NCBI GenBank assembly: GCA_023457035.1
Contig: JAEWNN010000029.1
Span: forward strand, 1 to 37,734
Reading direction: 5' to 3'
DNA length: 37,734 nucleotides
From: Verrucomicrobiota bacterium
GTDB taxonomy: Bacteria > Verrucomicrobiota > Verrucomicrobiia > Opitutales > Opitutaceae
Shown: positions 31,723 through 37,734 of the stretch, piece after piece
Numbering within the stretch: the stretch's first letter is position 1
Layout of the letters: each line of letters begins with the position of its first letter
The notes under the pieces: generated by a model
Seen by the model: only the letters and a program-made list of their open reading frames with translations
Database searches by the model: none
Told to the model about the DNA's origin: nothing
Position numbers and translations under genes: made by a program

Positions 31723-33690
31723 ATGAAGCCCGCCCCCCGCCGTGTCTGGTTGCCCTGGCTGCTGCTGCTCGTGCCGACGCTGCTCATCGGCGCGGCGGCG
31801 CTGTGGCTGCTCTGGCTGGAACAGCAGCGCATCGACCAGGCGGCGCTCGAGGTGCGGCAGCGGGCGCAGGTGGCGTTGCAGGCGCGGGCCCAGGTCGCTG
31901 CCGACAACATCGAGCTGCTTGTCTCCGAAATTCGCGACGGTCTGTTGCGCGAACTGGCCGAGACGCCGGACCGCGATCTCGAGGCGTTGTTGGCGAACTG
32001 GCCGCGGACGAACCCGCTGGTGGCCGAGACCTTCCTGTGGCGGCCCGATCAGGCCGCGCTCGCGTGGCCGCCGGCGGATACCCCGGAGCGCCGCGCCTTC
32101 CGGCAGCGGCATGCCGCGCTCTTCGGCGGCGGGGCCAGCAGCCTGGCCGCCGCGGTCCGGCAGGAACAACTGCAGACGGACCGCGACGCCGCGCTCCCGC
32201 GCTCCGGATCGCCGGCGCCGGCGTCGGCGGAAGCGCCCGAGAATCGGGAGGTGGTGGCGTCGCAGTCGGTGCGTTTGGCTGTGCAGCAGTCGGCGCGCAG
32301 CTCCGCCTTCGCGGCCAAGAACATGGTGATGCCGGCCGAGGCGGCGAAGCAGGATACGGCCGACGAGGCGTACGCCAGCCGTGCGGCGGAGGATTCCGCC
32401 CGGACGAAGACGAAGCTCAAGGCCGAGGAGCGGCGGTATGGATCATCAGAATTCAAGGGACGGCTCCCCGGCACGGCGGCACCGAGGGCGAAGGTGGCGC
32501 CGGAGGCGCCCGCGCCAGCCGCGGACGCCGAGGCCCCGCGGCGCAACGGCCACCCGGAGCCGTTGCTCATGGACGCCGCCGTGGTGCCGTGGCGGGAGCC
32601 GGCCAGCGGCTGGCTCGGCCGCACGGACGCCGGGCGGGTCTTCTTCCTCGGCTGGTGGCAACCCGCCGGCGGCGGTGCGGTGCGCGGTGTGGAGCTGAAT
32701 CTCCCCGCGGTGCTCGAGCGCGCCCAGGCACTGGTGCCTGCGCGTACGGGCGAGGGCGGACGTTTCGCGTTGCACGGCCCGGGCGAGGCGCAAGTGGAGG
32801 CGCCGATTCGAATCCCGCTTTCAACGACGCTGCCGGGCTGGACGCTGGTGGCGTGGCCGGGGACCGCGGCACGGCTCGAGTCGCTGGATGTCGGCGGCGG
32901 CTTCTTCGTGGTCGCGGCGCTGCTGGTCGGCGTGTTCGTGGTCTCGATCGTGGCGGCCGGCTTGCTGTTCTTCCGGCAGGCGGCCGCGGCGGCCCGCGAG
33001 GCTGCGCTGAAGACCTCTTTCGTGTCGAACGTCTCGCACGAGATGAAGACCCCGCTCACCACGATCCGCATGTACACCGAGATGCTCGCCGACGAACGCG
33101 TCGACAATCCGGAGAAACGCTCCCGCTATTTCGCGACGATCGGGCGCGAGACCGCGCGGCTTACGCGGCTGGTGAACAACGCGCTCGATTTCGGCCGGAT
33201 CGAGGCCGGCCGGAAGGAGTATCGGCCCGAGGCGATCGCGCTCGGCCCCTGGCTGGCGCGGCTCGTCGAGACCTATGCGCCCCGGGCGGCGGAGTCCGGT
33301 GTCCGACTGGTGGCGACACCGCCGGCGGTGGGCGCCGCCGTGCGCTGCGATCCCGACTCGCTCGACCAGATGGCGCTCAACCTGATCGACAACGGCCTGA
33401 AGTACGGTACGGCCGGCGGCGTGCTCGAGCTGTGCACCGAGGCGGTGGCGGGCGGGTGGGCCGTCGTGGTGGCCGACCGCGGCCCGGGCGTGCCCGCGGC
33501 GCACCGCGAGCGGATCTTCGAGCGGTTCCATCGCGTGGACGACTCGCTCACCGCGACGAAGCAGGGCGCGGGGCTCGGCCTCACGATCGCGCGGCGGCTC
33601 GCCCGCGACCAAGGCGGCGATCTCGTCTGCCACGCCCGCGAGGGCGGCGGCGCGGAGTTCGTGCTGACGTTGCCGGCAGTGACGACCTGA
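31723..33690 (+). CDS. Sensor histidine kinase with an unusual disordered insert
   Basis: 655 residues. TM1 (WLPWLLLLVPTLLIGAAALW, residues 9-28) and TM2 (FFVVAALLVGVFVVSIVAAG, about 394-413) bound a ~360-residue extracytoplasmic region. Its centre (about 150-285) is Ala/Arg/Glu/Ser-rich low complexity (AEAAKQDTADEAYASRAAED; APEAPAPAADAEAPRRN) and probably disordered. The kinase core is intact: H439 in FVSNVSHEMKTPLTTIRMYT, the N box LNLIDNGLKYG, D box DRGPGVP, the F region RIFERFHRVDDS, and G box GAGLGLTIARRLA. ATG at 31723 (MKPAPRRVWLPW) is the family-like start. It is 58 bp upstream of the response-regulator gene, its likely partner. Confidence 0.93.
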   Translation: MKPAPRRVWLPWLLLLVPTLLIGAAALWLLWLEQQRIDQAALEVRQRAQVALQARAQVAADNIELLVSEIRDGLLRELAETPDRDLEALLANWPRTNPLVAETFLWRPDQAALAWPPADTPERRAFRQRHAALFGGGASSLAAAVRQEQLQTDRDAALPRSGSPAPASAEAPENREVVASQSVRLAVQQSARSSAFAAKNMVMPAEAAKQDTADEAYASRAAEDSARTKTKLKAEERRYGSSEFKGRLPGTAAPRAKVAPEAPAPAADAEAPRRNGHPEPLLMDAAVVPWREPASGWLGRTDAGRVFFLGWWQPAGGGAVRGVELNLPAVLERAQALVPARTGEGGRFALHGPGEAQVEAPIRIPLSTTLPGWTLVAWPGTAARLESLDVGGGFFVVAALLVGVFVVSIVAAGLLFFRQAAAAAREAALKTSFVSNVSHEMKTPLTTIRMYTEMLADERVDNPEKRSRYFATIGRETARLTRLVNNALDFGRIEAGRKEYRPEAIALGPWLARLVETYAPRAAESGVRLVATPPAVGAAVRCDPDSLDQMALNLIDNGLKYGTAGGVLELCTEAVAGGWAVVVADRGPGVPAAHRERIFERFHRVDDSLTATKQGAGLGLTIARRLARDQGGDLVCHAREGGGAEFVLTLPAVTT

Positions 33691-33748
33691 GTCTGCCGAA
33701 GTCGCTCCACCCCCTCATTCCCCCATCCCTTCACTCCCTTCCGTCTGC

Positions 33749-34450
33749 ATGAAAGCCCGCATCCTCCTCGCTGAAGACGACGCCGACATCCGCCAGGGCC
33801 TGTGCGACCTGCTCGAGGGCGAGGGCTACGCCGTCGTGCCCGCGGCCGACGGCCTGCAGGCGCTCAAGCTGGCCGCACAGGAGAAGGTCGATCTCTACGT
33901 GCTCGATGTGATGATGCCCGGGAAAAACGGCTACGACGTGTGTCGCGAGCTGCGCCGCCGCGACCAGCACACGCCCGTGCTCTTCCTCACCGCCAAGGGC
34001 GAGGAGATCGACAAGGTGGTGGGACTGGAGCTCGGGGCTGACGACTACGTGACGAAGCCCTTCGGCGTGCACGAGCTGCTGGCGCGCGTGGGCGCGCTGC
34101 TGCGGCGGGCCAAGCGTGGGGCGGCCGAGCCGGCGGCGGCGACGTTCGGCGACACGCTCAAGTTCGGCGACGCGGTGGTGAACCGGAAGACGTTCACGGT
34201 GAGGCTGCGCGGGGCGGAGTCGCCGCTGACGCCGCGCGAGATGAAGCTGCTGGAGGCGTTCGCCGCGCGACCCGGCGAGGCGCTCACCCGCGACCAGCTG
34301 CTCAACGCCGCCTGGGGCATCGATTACTTGGGCACGACGCGCACGCTCGACCAGCACGTGGCGCAGCTGCGCAAGAAGATCGAGGTCGATCCCGAGGTGC
34401 CGCGCGTGCTCGTGACGGTGCATGGGGTCGGATACCGGTTCGTGCGGTAG
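33749..34450 (+). CDS. OmpR/PhoB-family response regulator
   Basis: 233 residues. The receiver domain has the acidic pair E9/D10/D11 (LLAEDDADIR), phosphoacceptor D53 (YVLDVMMPGKNG), T81 (LFLTAK) and K103 (VTKPF). The C-terminal winged-helix DNA-binding domain follows (LTPREMKLLEAFAARPGEAL; TRDQLLNAAWGIDY; RTLDQHVAQLRKKIE; VHGVGYRFVR). OmpR/PhoB-family regulators bind direct repeats with 10-11-bp spacing, like the CTGAC array at 30120. It follows the kinase gene by 58 bp in the same direction; the stop is followed by REP elements. Pairing with that array is inference. Confidence 0.95.
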   Translation: MKARILLAEDDADIRQGLCDLLEGEGYAVVPAADGLQALKLAAQEKVDLYVLDVMMPGKNGYDVCRELRRRDQHTPVLFLTAKGEEIDKVVGLELGADDYVTKPFGVHELLARVGALLRRAKRGAAEPAAATFGDTLKFGDAVVNRKTFTVRLRGAESPLTPREMKLLEAFAARPGEALTRDQLLNAAWGIDYLGTTRTLDQHVAQLRKKIEVDPEVPRVLVTVHGVGYRFVR

Positions 34451-34519
34451 CGTAGGCCTTCCCTTCAGCGCGACCCGGCGAATGGTATTGTTGCAACGGG
34501 TGCGAGTGCGCAGCCCGCC

Positions 34520-34544
34520 GGCCCGGGCTGAAGCGTCGGGCCAC
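34520..34544 (-). repeat. Single C-stem REP
   Basis: GGCCCGG, loop GCTGAAGCG, TCGGGCC, AC: the C-stem REP in inverted orientation with one base off-pair. It lies 19 bp upstream of a full pair (34564-34695), so this locus has three REPs. Confidence 0.8.
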
Positions 34545-34563
34545 GCGCCGGAGCGGCCGGACC

Positions 34564-34695
34564 GTGGCGGGGTGCTTCAGCCCCCGCCGAGAACGCGGCA
34601 AACGACACAGGTCGGTCCGGGGTCCCGGATGTGGTGGTGCTGCTGATGCTGAGCGCGGACAGAGCCCGCCGGCCCGGGCTGAAGCGCCGGGCCAC
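34564..34695. repeat. REP pair (BIME)
   Basis: Left REP 34564-34588: GT, GGCGGGG, loop TGCTTCAGC, CCCCGCC. Right REP 34671-34695, inverted: GGCCCGG, loop GCTGAAGCG, CCGGGCC, AC. The interior differs from other copies and lacks the TTCGCAGCCC box. It separates the response regulator from the HNH gene. Confidence 0.85.
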
Positions 34696-34745
34696 GGCGG
34701 AATGCGCCCGCCCCCGTCGTCACCAGCCTGTCACGGACGGGTCCC

Positions 34746-34774
34746 TTGACAGGGCGGCGGGCGGTCGCTACTTC
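34746..34774 (+). promoter_or_regulatory. Sigma-70-type promoter of the HNH gene
   Basis: TTGACA (34746-34751, perfect -35) and TACTTC (34769-34774, weak -10) have the ideal 17-bp spacer. Transcription would start at about 34781, only some 4 bases before ATG 34785, giving an essentially leaderless mRNA. This agrees with the absence of a Shine-Dalgarno sequence. Confidence 0.6.
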
Positions 34775-34784
34775 GGTGCCCCCG

Positions 34785-35414
34785 ATGGACGCCGCGCTCA
34801 CCCAACCGGTCCTCGTGTTGAACCGCCTCTGGCAGGCGGTGAACGTCATCGCGGCGCGTCACGCCTTCGTGCTGCTGGCCCGGGAGCACGCGCAGGTGGT
34901 CTATCGCGACGAGCGCGTCGACGACTTCCGGGTGTTCTCGCTGCTGGATTGGATGGATTTCTCGCGGCACAACCCGCCGGTGGACGCGCGCGAGGGCGTG
35001 CGCACCGTGCGGCAGCAGGTGCGGCTGCCGCGGGTGATCCTGCTGACGGTCTTCGACAAGATGCCGTGCAAGGAGCTGAAGCTCACCCGCAACAACGTCT
35101 TCGAGCGCGACAAGAACCGGTGTCAGTACTGCGGCAGGACGTTCGCGCGCGAGGAGCTGAACCTCGACCACGTGATCCCGCGCCACCATGGCGGGAAGAC
35201 AACCTGGGAGAACATCGTGTGCTCCTGCATCGCCTGCAATTCCCACAAGGCCAACCGCCTCCCGCACGAGGCGCGCCTGCGGCTGATCCGCAAGCCGACG
35301 CGGCCGAAGTGGCGGCCGATCATCTCGACGATGCTCGACAAGCAACCGCACCATCCGGCGTGGAAGCACTTCCTCGACGTGGCCTATTGGAACGTGGAGC
35401 TGGAGGAAGGCTGA
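34785..35414 (+). CDS. HNH endonuclease-domain protein
   Basis: 209 residues. The C-terminal half is a zinc-bound HNH domain: CQYCGRTF (C113, C116), LNLDHVIPRHHGGKTTWENI (D128, H129; the catalytic DH pair) and CSCIACNSHKANRLP with the second Cys pair. The N-terminal half (VLNRLWQAVNVIAARHAFVL, then VFSLLDWMDFS) is the conserved extension of a widespread family of stand-alone HNH proteins, distributed in many free-living bacteria. The role is not established: a repair or recombination nuclease is possible, and these are not usually restriction enzymes. Start at 34785 is supported by the promoter; an in-frame ATG at 34746 lies inside the -35 box. It is a single gene converging on mreD. Confidence 0.88.
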   Translation: MDAALTQPVLVLNRLWQAVNVIAARHAFVLLAREHAQVVYRDERVDDFRVFSLLDWMDFSRHNPPVDAREGVRTVRQQVRLPRVILLTVFDKMPCKELKLTRNNVFERDKNRCQYCGRTFAREELNLDHVIPRHHGGKTTWENIVCSCIACNSHKANRLPHEARLRLIRKPTRPKWRPIISTMLDKQPHHPAWKHFLDVAYWNVELEEG

Positions 35415-35444
35415 GGATTGCGGAATCGGGAATCCGCAATCCTC
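35413..35444. terminator. Inverted repeat between convergent HNH and mreD genes
   Basis: GAGGATTGCGGA (35413-35424) and its complement (35433-35444) form a 12-bp stem with an 8-base loop. It overlaps the HNH stop codon and abuts the mreD stop. No T-run on either side, so it could be a bidirectional but non-classical terminator. Confidence 0.5.
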
Positions 35445-35975
35445 TCAGAGCGTCCCGCCGGGCTCGCGGGCTTCCTCGGTGAGGTTCACCCCGCGCAGCA
35501 GCAGGGCCTGTTCCTGAAGAGCGAAGAACCACGGGGCGAGCAGGCCGGCGACCAGCTGGGAGCACAGGAGGTCGACGGCCACGCGTCCCCAGGTGGCGCT
35601 GCCGGCGAGCGGCGCCCCGAGCAGGAGCGGTTGGGCGAGGAAGAGGATGAGGTTGGCCACGAGCGCGCCGACGACCACGGGCGCCGCGCCGTCGCGCGGG
35701 AGGCGCGAACGCACGGCGTGCCAGCAGGTGAAGAGCGCGGCGAGCAGCAGGGCGGTGGAACCGAAGGGGACGGGGCGGGCGGCGTCGGCGAACAGGCCGC
35801 TCAGGAACATCGCGATCAGCCCGGGGCGGAGGCGCAGCCGCAGGCCGGCGACCGGCAGGCACAGCCCGAGGAGGAAGACGGAGACGGGCAGGGGCGCGAG
35901 ATAGTGGTTGAGCTGGCCGCCGAGGAAGGCGAGCAGGGCGTTGGCCAGGACGATGACGATCCAGCGCGGGTCCAT
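35445..35975 (-). CDS. mreD: Rod shape-determining protein MreD
   Basis: 176 residues with about five transmembrane helices (IVIVLANALLAFLGGQLNHY; PVSVFLLGLCLPVAGLRL; GLIAMFLSGLFADAARPVPF; STALLLAALFTCWHAV; VVVGALVANLILFLAQPLLL). The motif GLIAMFLSGLFADAARPVPFG is MreD-like (a GLIxDxxxxxPFG pattern). It is an inner-membrane member of the elongasome that links MreB filaments and MreC to peptidoglycan synthases. It lies 9 bp after mreC and is the last gene of the mreBCD operon. MreD is poorly conserved in sequence; position and membrane pattern make the call. Confidence 0.8.
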   Translation of the reverse strand: MDPRWIVIVLANALLAFLGGQLNHYLAPLPVSVFLLGLCLPVAGLRLRLRPGLIAMFLSGLFADAARPVPFGSTALLLAALFTCWHAVRSRLPRDGAAPVVVGALVANLILFLAQPLLLGAPLAGSATWGRVAVDLLCSQLVAGLLAPWFFALQEQALLLRGVNLTEEAREPGGTL

Positions 35976-35984
35976 GGCGGCGGG

Positions 35985-36821
35985 CTACTGCTGTTCGGGA
36001 TTGAGCGGCACGAGCACGGCGACCTCGTGCAGCTCGTTGAGCCGCGGGTCGAGCAGCACGGTGCCGCTCTTGAAGAGACCGCCGGTATCGAGCTCCAGAT
36101 TCTGGATGTAGCCGATGACGATCCCCGCGGGGAACACCCCGCCGAGCCCGGCGGTGACGATGCGCTTGGGCGATTCGGGGCTGGCGTAGACGTCGAGCGG
36201 GACGAACTCGACCGAACCGCGGGCCTGGGTGAAGGGCGGGTTGGGGCCGCCTTCGAAGCTGAAGGGGCGGGAGTCTCCGTCGGCCACGGCGGCGATGCGC
36301 AGCGTCGGGCTGCTGACGAGGTCGACGACGGCGGTGTAGGCGTGGACCTCGGCGACGCGCCCGACGACGCCGCCGCTGAAGATGACCGGCGCGCCGACGG
36401 GCAGGCCGGCGTTGCGGCCCTTGCGGATGACGAGGCGCTGCGACCAGGTGCCGAAGTCGCGCCGGACGACGCGGGCGATCTCGGTGCGGTATTCGGGGTT
36501 CGAGGGCAGGTGGAGCGCCTCCTCGAGGCGCCGGACCTCCTCGCGCAGGGCCTCATTCTCTTGGATGCGGGCCTCGTAGCCGGCGTTGAGGTTGGCGAGG
36601 TCGCGGGCGGTCTGGAGCAGTTCGTTGGTGGAGCGCGTGCGCAGCGACCAGTACTGCTGGAGGTCGCGGGCGTAGGAGGCGGCGAAGTCGGCGGGGGCGC
36701 CGAACTCGAAGAGGCTCACGCGGGCGAGGCGCTTGAGGGCGACCGGGGCGAGCAACCACAGCAACCCGACGACGCCGAGGATGGCGAAGGGGCGCTGGCG
36801 GATGAATTGCAGGGGCGACAC
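35985..36821 (-). CDS. mreC: Rod shape-determining protein MreC
   Basis: 278 residues. One N-terminal membrane anchor (FAILGVVGLLWLLAPVAL) is followed by a coiled-coil stretch (about residues 55-100: LLQTARDLANLNAGYEARIQ, then EALREEVRRLEEALHL) and a periplasmic beta domain with family motifs: VVRRDFGTWSQRLVIRKGRN, GLPVGAPVIFSGGVVGRVAE, the SPTLRIAAV strand and LGGVFPAGIVIGYI. MreC bridges MreB and penicillin-binding proteins in lateral wall synthesis. It is 69 bp downstream of mreB and 9 bp before mreD, in operon order B-C-D on the minus strand. Average length for a short-tailed MreC. Confidence 0.9.
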   Translation of the reverse strand: MSPLQFIRQRPFAILGVVGLLWLLAPVALKRLARVSLFEFGAPADFAASYARDLQQYWSLRTRSTNELLQTARDLANLNAGYEARIQENEALREEVRRLEEALHLPSNPEYRTEIARVVRRDFGTWSQRLVIRKGRNAGLPVGAPVIFSGGVVGRVAEVHAYTAVVDLVSSPTLRIAAVADGDSRPFSFEGGPNPPFTQARGSVEFVPLDVYASPESPKRIVTAGLGGVFPAGIVIGYIQNLELDTGGLFKSGTVLLDPRLNELHEVAVLVPLNPEQQ

Positions 36822-36832
36822 GGCGGTGGCGG

Positions 36833-36859
36833 ATCTCAGATTTGAGATTTGAGATTCCG
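36833..36859. repeat. Short ATTTGAGA tandem between mreB and mreC
   Basis: The mreB-mreC gap contains ATCTCAGATTTGAGATTTGA, then GATTCCGG, a near-perfect direct repeat of ATTTGAG plus a short inverted one (CTCA...TGAG). It is distinctly AT-rich relative to its neighbours. It appears to be an interspersed element; effect on mreC expression unknown. Confidence 0.45.
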
Positions 36860-36890
36860 GATTCGCCGGGGGACGGCGGCCGGGGCGGCC

Positions 36891-37734
36891 TCAGCCGACG
36901 CGTTCGCCGGTGAGTCGGCCGAGCAGCCAGTTGAGGTCCTCGAGGACGGCGCCGGTGCCGTTGGCGACGGCGCAGAGCGGGTCGGCGGCGATGGTGACCG
37001 GCAGGCCGGTGCGTTCGGAAAGGAGGCGGTCGATGCCGCGGATGAGCGCGCCGCCGCCGGCGAGGACGAAGCCGCGGTCGACAAGGTCGGCGGAGAGTTC
37101 CGGAGGGCAGCGCTCGAGGGCGTTGCGCACGGCGTCGACGATGGAGGCGATGGTGTCGGCGAGGGCTTCGCGGATCTCCTGGGAGGTGATGTGGATGGTC
37201 TTCGGGAGGCCGGCGACGGAGTCGCGGCCCTTGACCTCGAGGGTGAGCTCGTCGTCGAGCGGGTAGGCGGAGCCGACCTTGATCTTGATCTCCTCGGCGG
37301 TGCGCTCGCCGATGAGCAGATTGTAGGCGCGCTTCATGTAGCTGGTGATGGCGCTGTCGAGCTCGTCGCCGGCGACGCGGATGGACTTGGAGAAGACGAC
37401 GCCGGCCAGGGAGATGATGGCGACCTCGGTGGTGCCGCCGCCGATGTCGACGATCATGTTGGCGGCGGGTTCCTCGACGGGCAGGCCGACGCCGATGGCG
37501 GAGGCCATGGGCTCCTCGAGCAGGAGGACCTCGCGGGCGCCGGCGTGGATGGCGCTCTCCTTGACGGCGCGCTTCTCGACCTCGGTGATGCCGGAGGGGA
37601 TGGCGACGACGACGCGCGGCGGGATCATCTTCGAGTTGTTCTGCACCTTCTTGATGAAGTAGCGCAGCATGGCCTCGGTGATGTCGAAGTCGGCGATGAC
37701 GCCGTCCTTCATGGGGCGGATGGCGTTGATGTTG
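36891..37734 (-). CDS. mreB: Rod shape-determining protein MreB (N-terminus outside the window)
   Basis: About 280 residues of the C-terminal part are visible; the frame runs off the right edge (reading NINAIRPMKDGVIADFDITE). MreB is the bacterial actin that directs cell-wall elongation. Nucleotide-binding motifs are clear: VVVAIPSGITEVEKRAVKES, LLLEEPMASAIGVGLPV, the phosphate-2 loop NMIVDIGGGTTEVAIISLAG, IGERTAEEIKIKVGSAYPLD, and the adenosine motif GFVLAGGGALIRGIDRLLSE. All look normal, with no truncation on the C-terminal side. First visible gene of the mreBCD operon; a rod- or ovoid-shape programme is implied. Confidence 0.97.
   Translation of the reverse strand, partial: NINAIRPMKDGVIADFDITEAMLRYFIKKVQNNSKMIPPRVVVAIPSGITEVEKRAVKESAIHAGAREVLLLEEPMASAIGVGLPVEEPAANMIVDIGGGTTEVAIISLAGVVFSKSIRVAGDELDSAITSYMKRAYNLLIGERTAEEIKIKVGSAYPLDDELTLEVKGRDSVAGLPKTIHITSQEIREALADTIASIVDAVRNALERCPPELSADLVDRGFVLAGGGALIRGIDRLLSERTGLPVTIAADPLCAVANGTGAVLEDLNWLLGRLTGERVG

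Overview
The window is about 37.7 kb of very GC-rich bacterial chromosome. Several things point to Verrucomicrobiota, most likely an Opitutales/Opitutaceae-type bacterium: the base composition, the scarcity of strong Shine-Dalgarno sequences, a Verrucomicrobia-style C-terminal domain on a secreted protein (FYYRLATSTDLRHWQ), the trimeric [FeFe]-hydrogenase operon, and many short interspersed palindromic repeats. This placement is inference from style and content; no rRNA or tRNA gene is present to fix it.

Layout. 1-3534: the end of an unrecognised protein, a hotdog thioesterase-like protein and argH. 3456-5791: a patch in which the last ~80 bp of argH plus ~45 bp of flank is present twice, 2055 bp apart; between the copies lie two small membrane proteins and a RhuM-family gene, and just beyond the second copy is a broken DUF1016 (YhcG-type) gene. 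5800-6297 is gene-free and full of interspersed repeats. 6298-10825: mutL, whose C-terminal endonuclease motifs are degenerate, then glycogen phosphorylase with a clear terminator. 10892-11797: a REP-associated tyrosine transposase (RAYT) between two pairs of REP palindromes. 12004-16435: a three-gene operon for an NAD-linked, probably electron-bifurcating [FeFe] hydrogenase (HndA/C/D-like). 16442-16847: three tandem copies of the REP pair. 16898-21661 (minus strand): an operon-like set of homospermidine synthase, Rnk/GreA-type protein, AKR-fold protein, metallophosphoesterase and a second AKR-fold protein. 22061-25226: an EamA transporter, a secreted HExxH protein and an acetate transporter of the SatP family. 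25453-28133 (minus): a TPR-AAA+ ATPase overlapping a TPR membrane protein. 28509-34450: a DegP-like protease divergent from a secreted VWA protein, then a histidine kinase and an OmpR-type response regulator. 34785-35414: an HNH endonuclease. 35445-37734 (minus): mreD, mreC and partial mreB.

How the genes work together. The hydrogenase operon suggests fermentative metabolism that re-oxidises NADH and ferredoxin to H2; glgP (glycogen mobilisation) and the acetate transporter fit that. The DegP/VWA/kinase/regulator block looks like an envelope-stress module. Between degP and the VWA gene lie four CTGAC boxes at exactly 11-bp steps, the geometry of OmpR/PhoB-type binding sites.

The most unusual signals are: (i) a REP/RAYT system whose palindromes come in two forms, with fully compensated stems around the same 9-nt loop, and are nearly always paired one of each; (ii) a NuoF-like hydrogenase subunit carrying two successive thioredoxin/ferredoxin-like domains that have lost every cysteine, next to a NuoE-like subunit with a duplicated helical domain; (iii) two AKR-fold proteins that seem to lack the catalytic tetrad, bracketing a phosphoesterase; and (iv) the argH-tail duplication enclosing defence-island-type genes.
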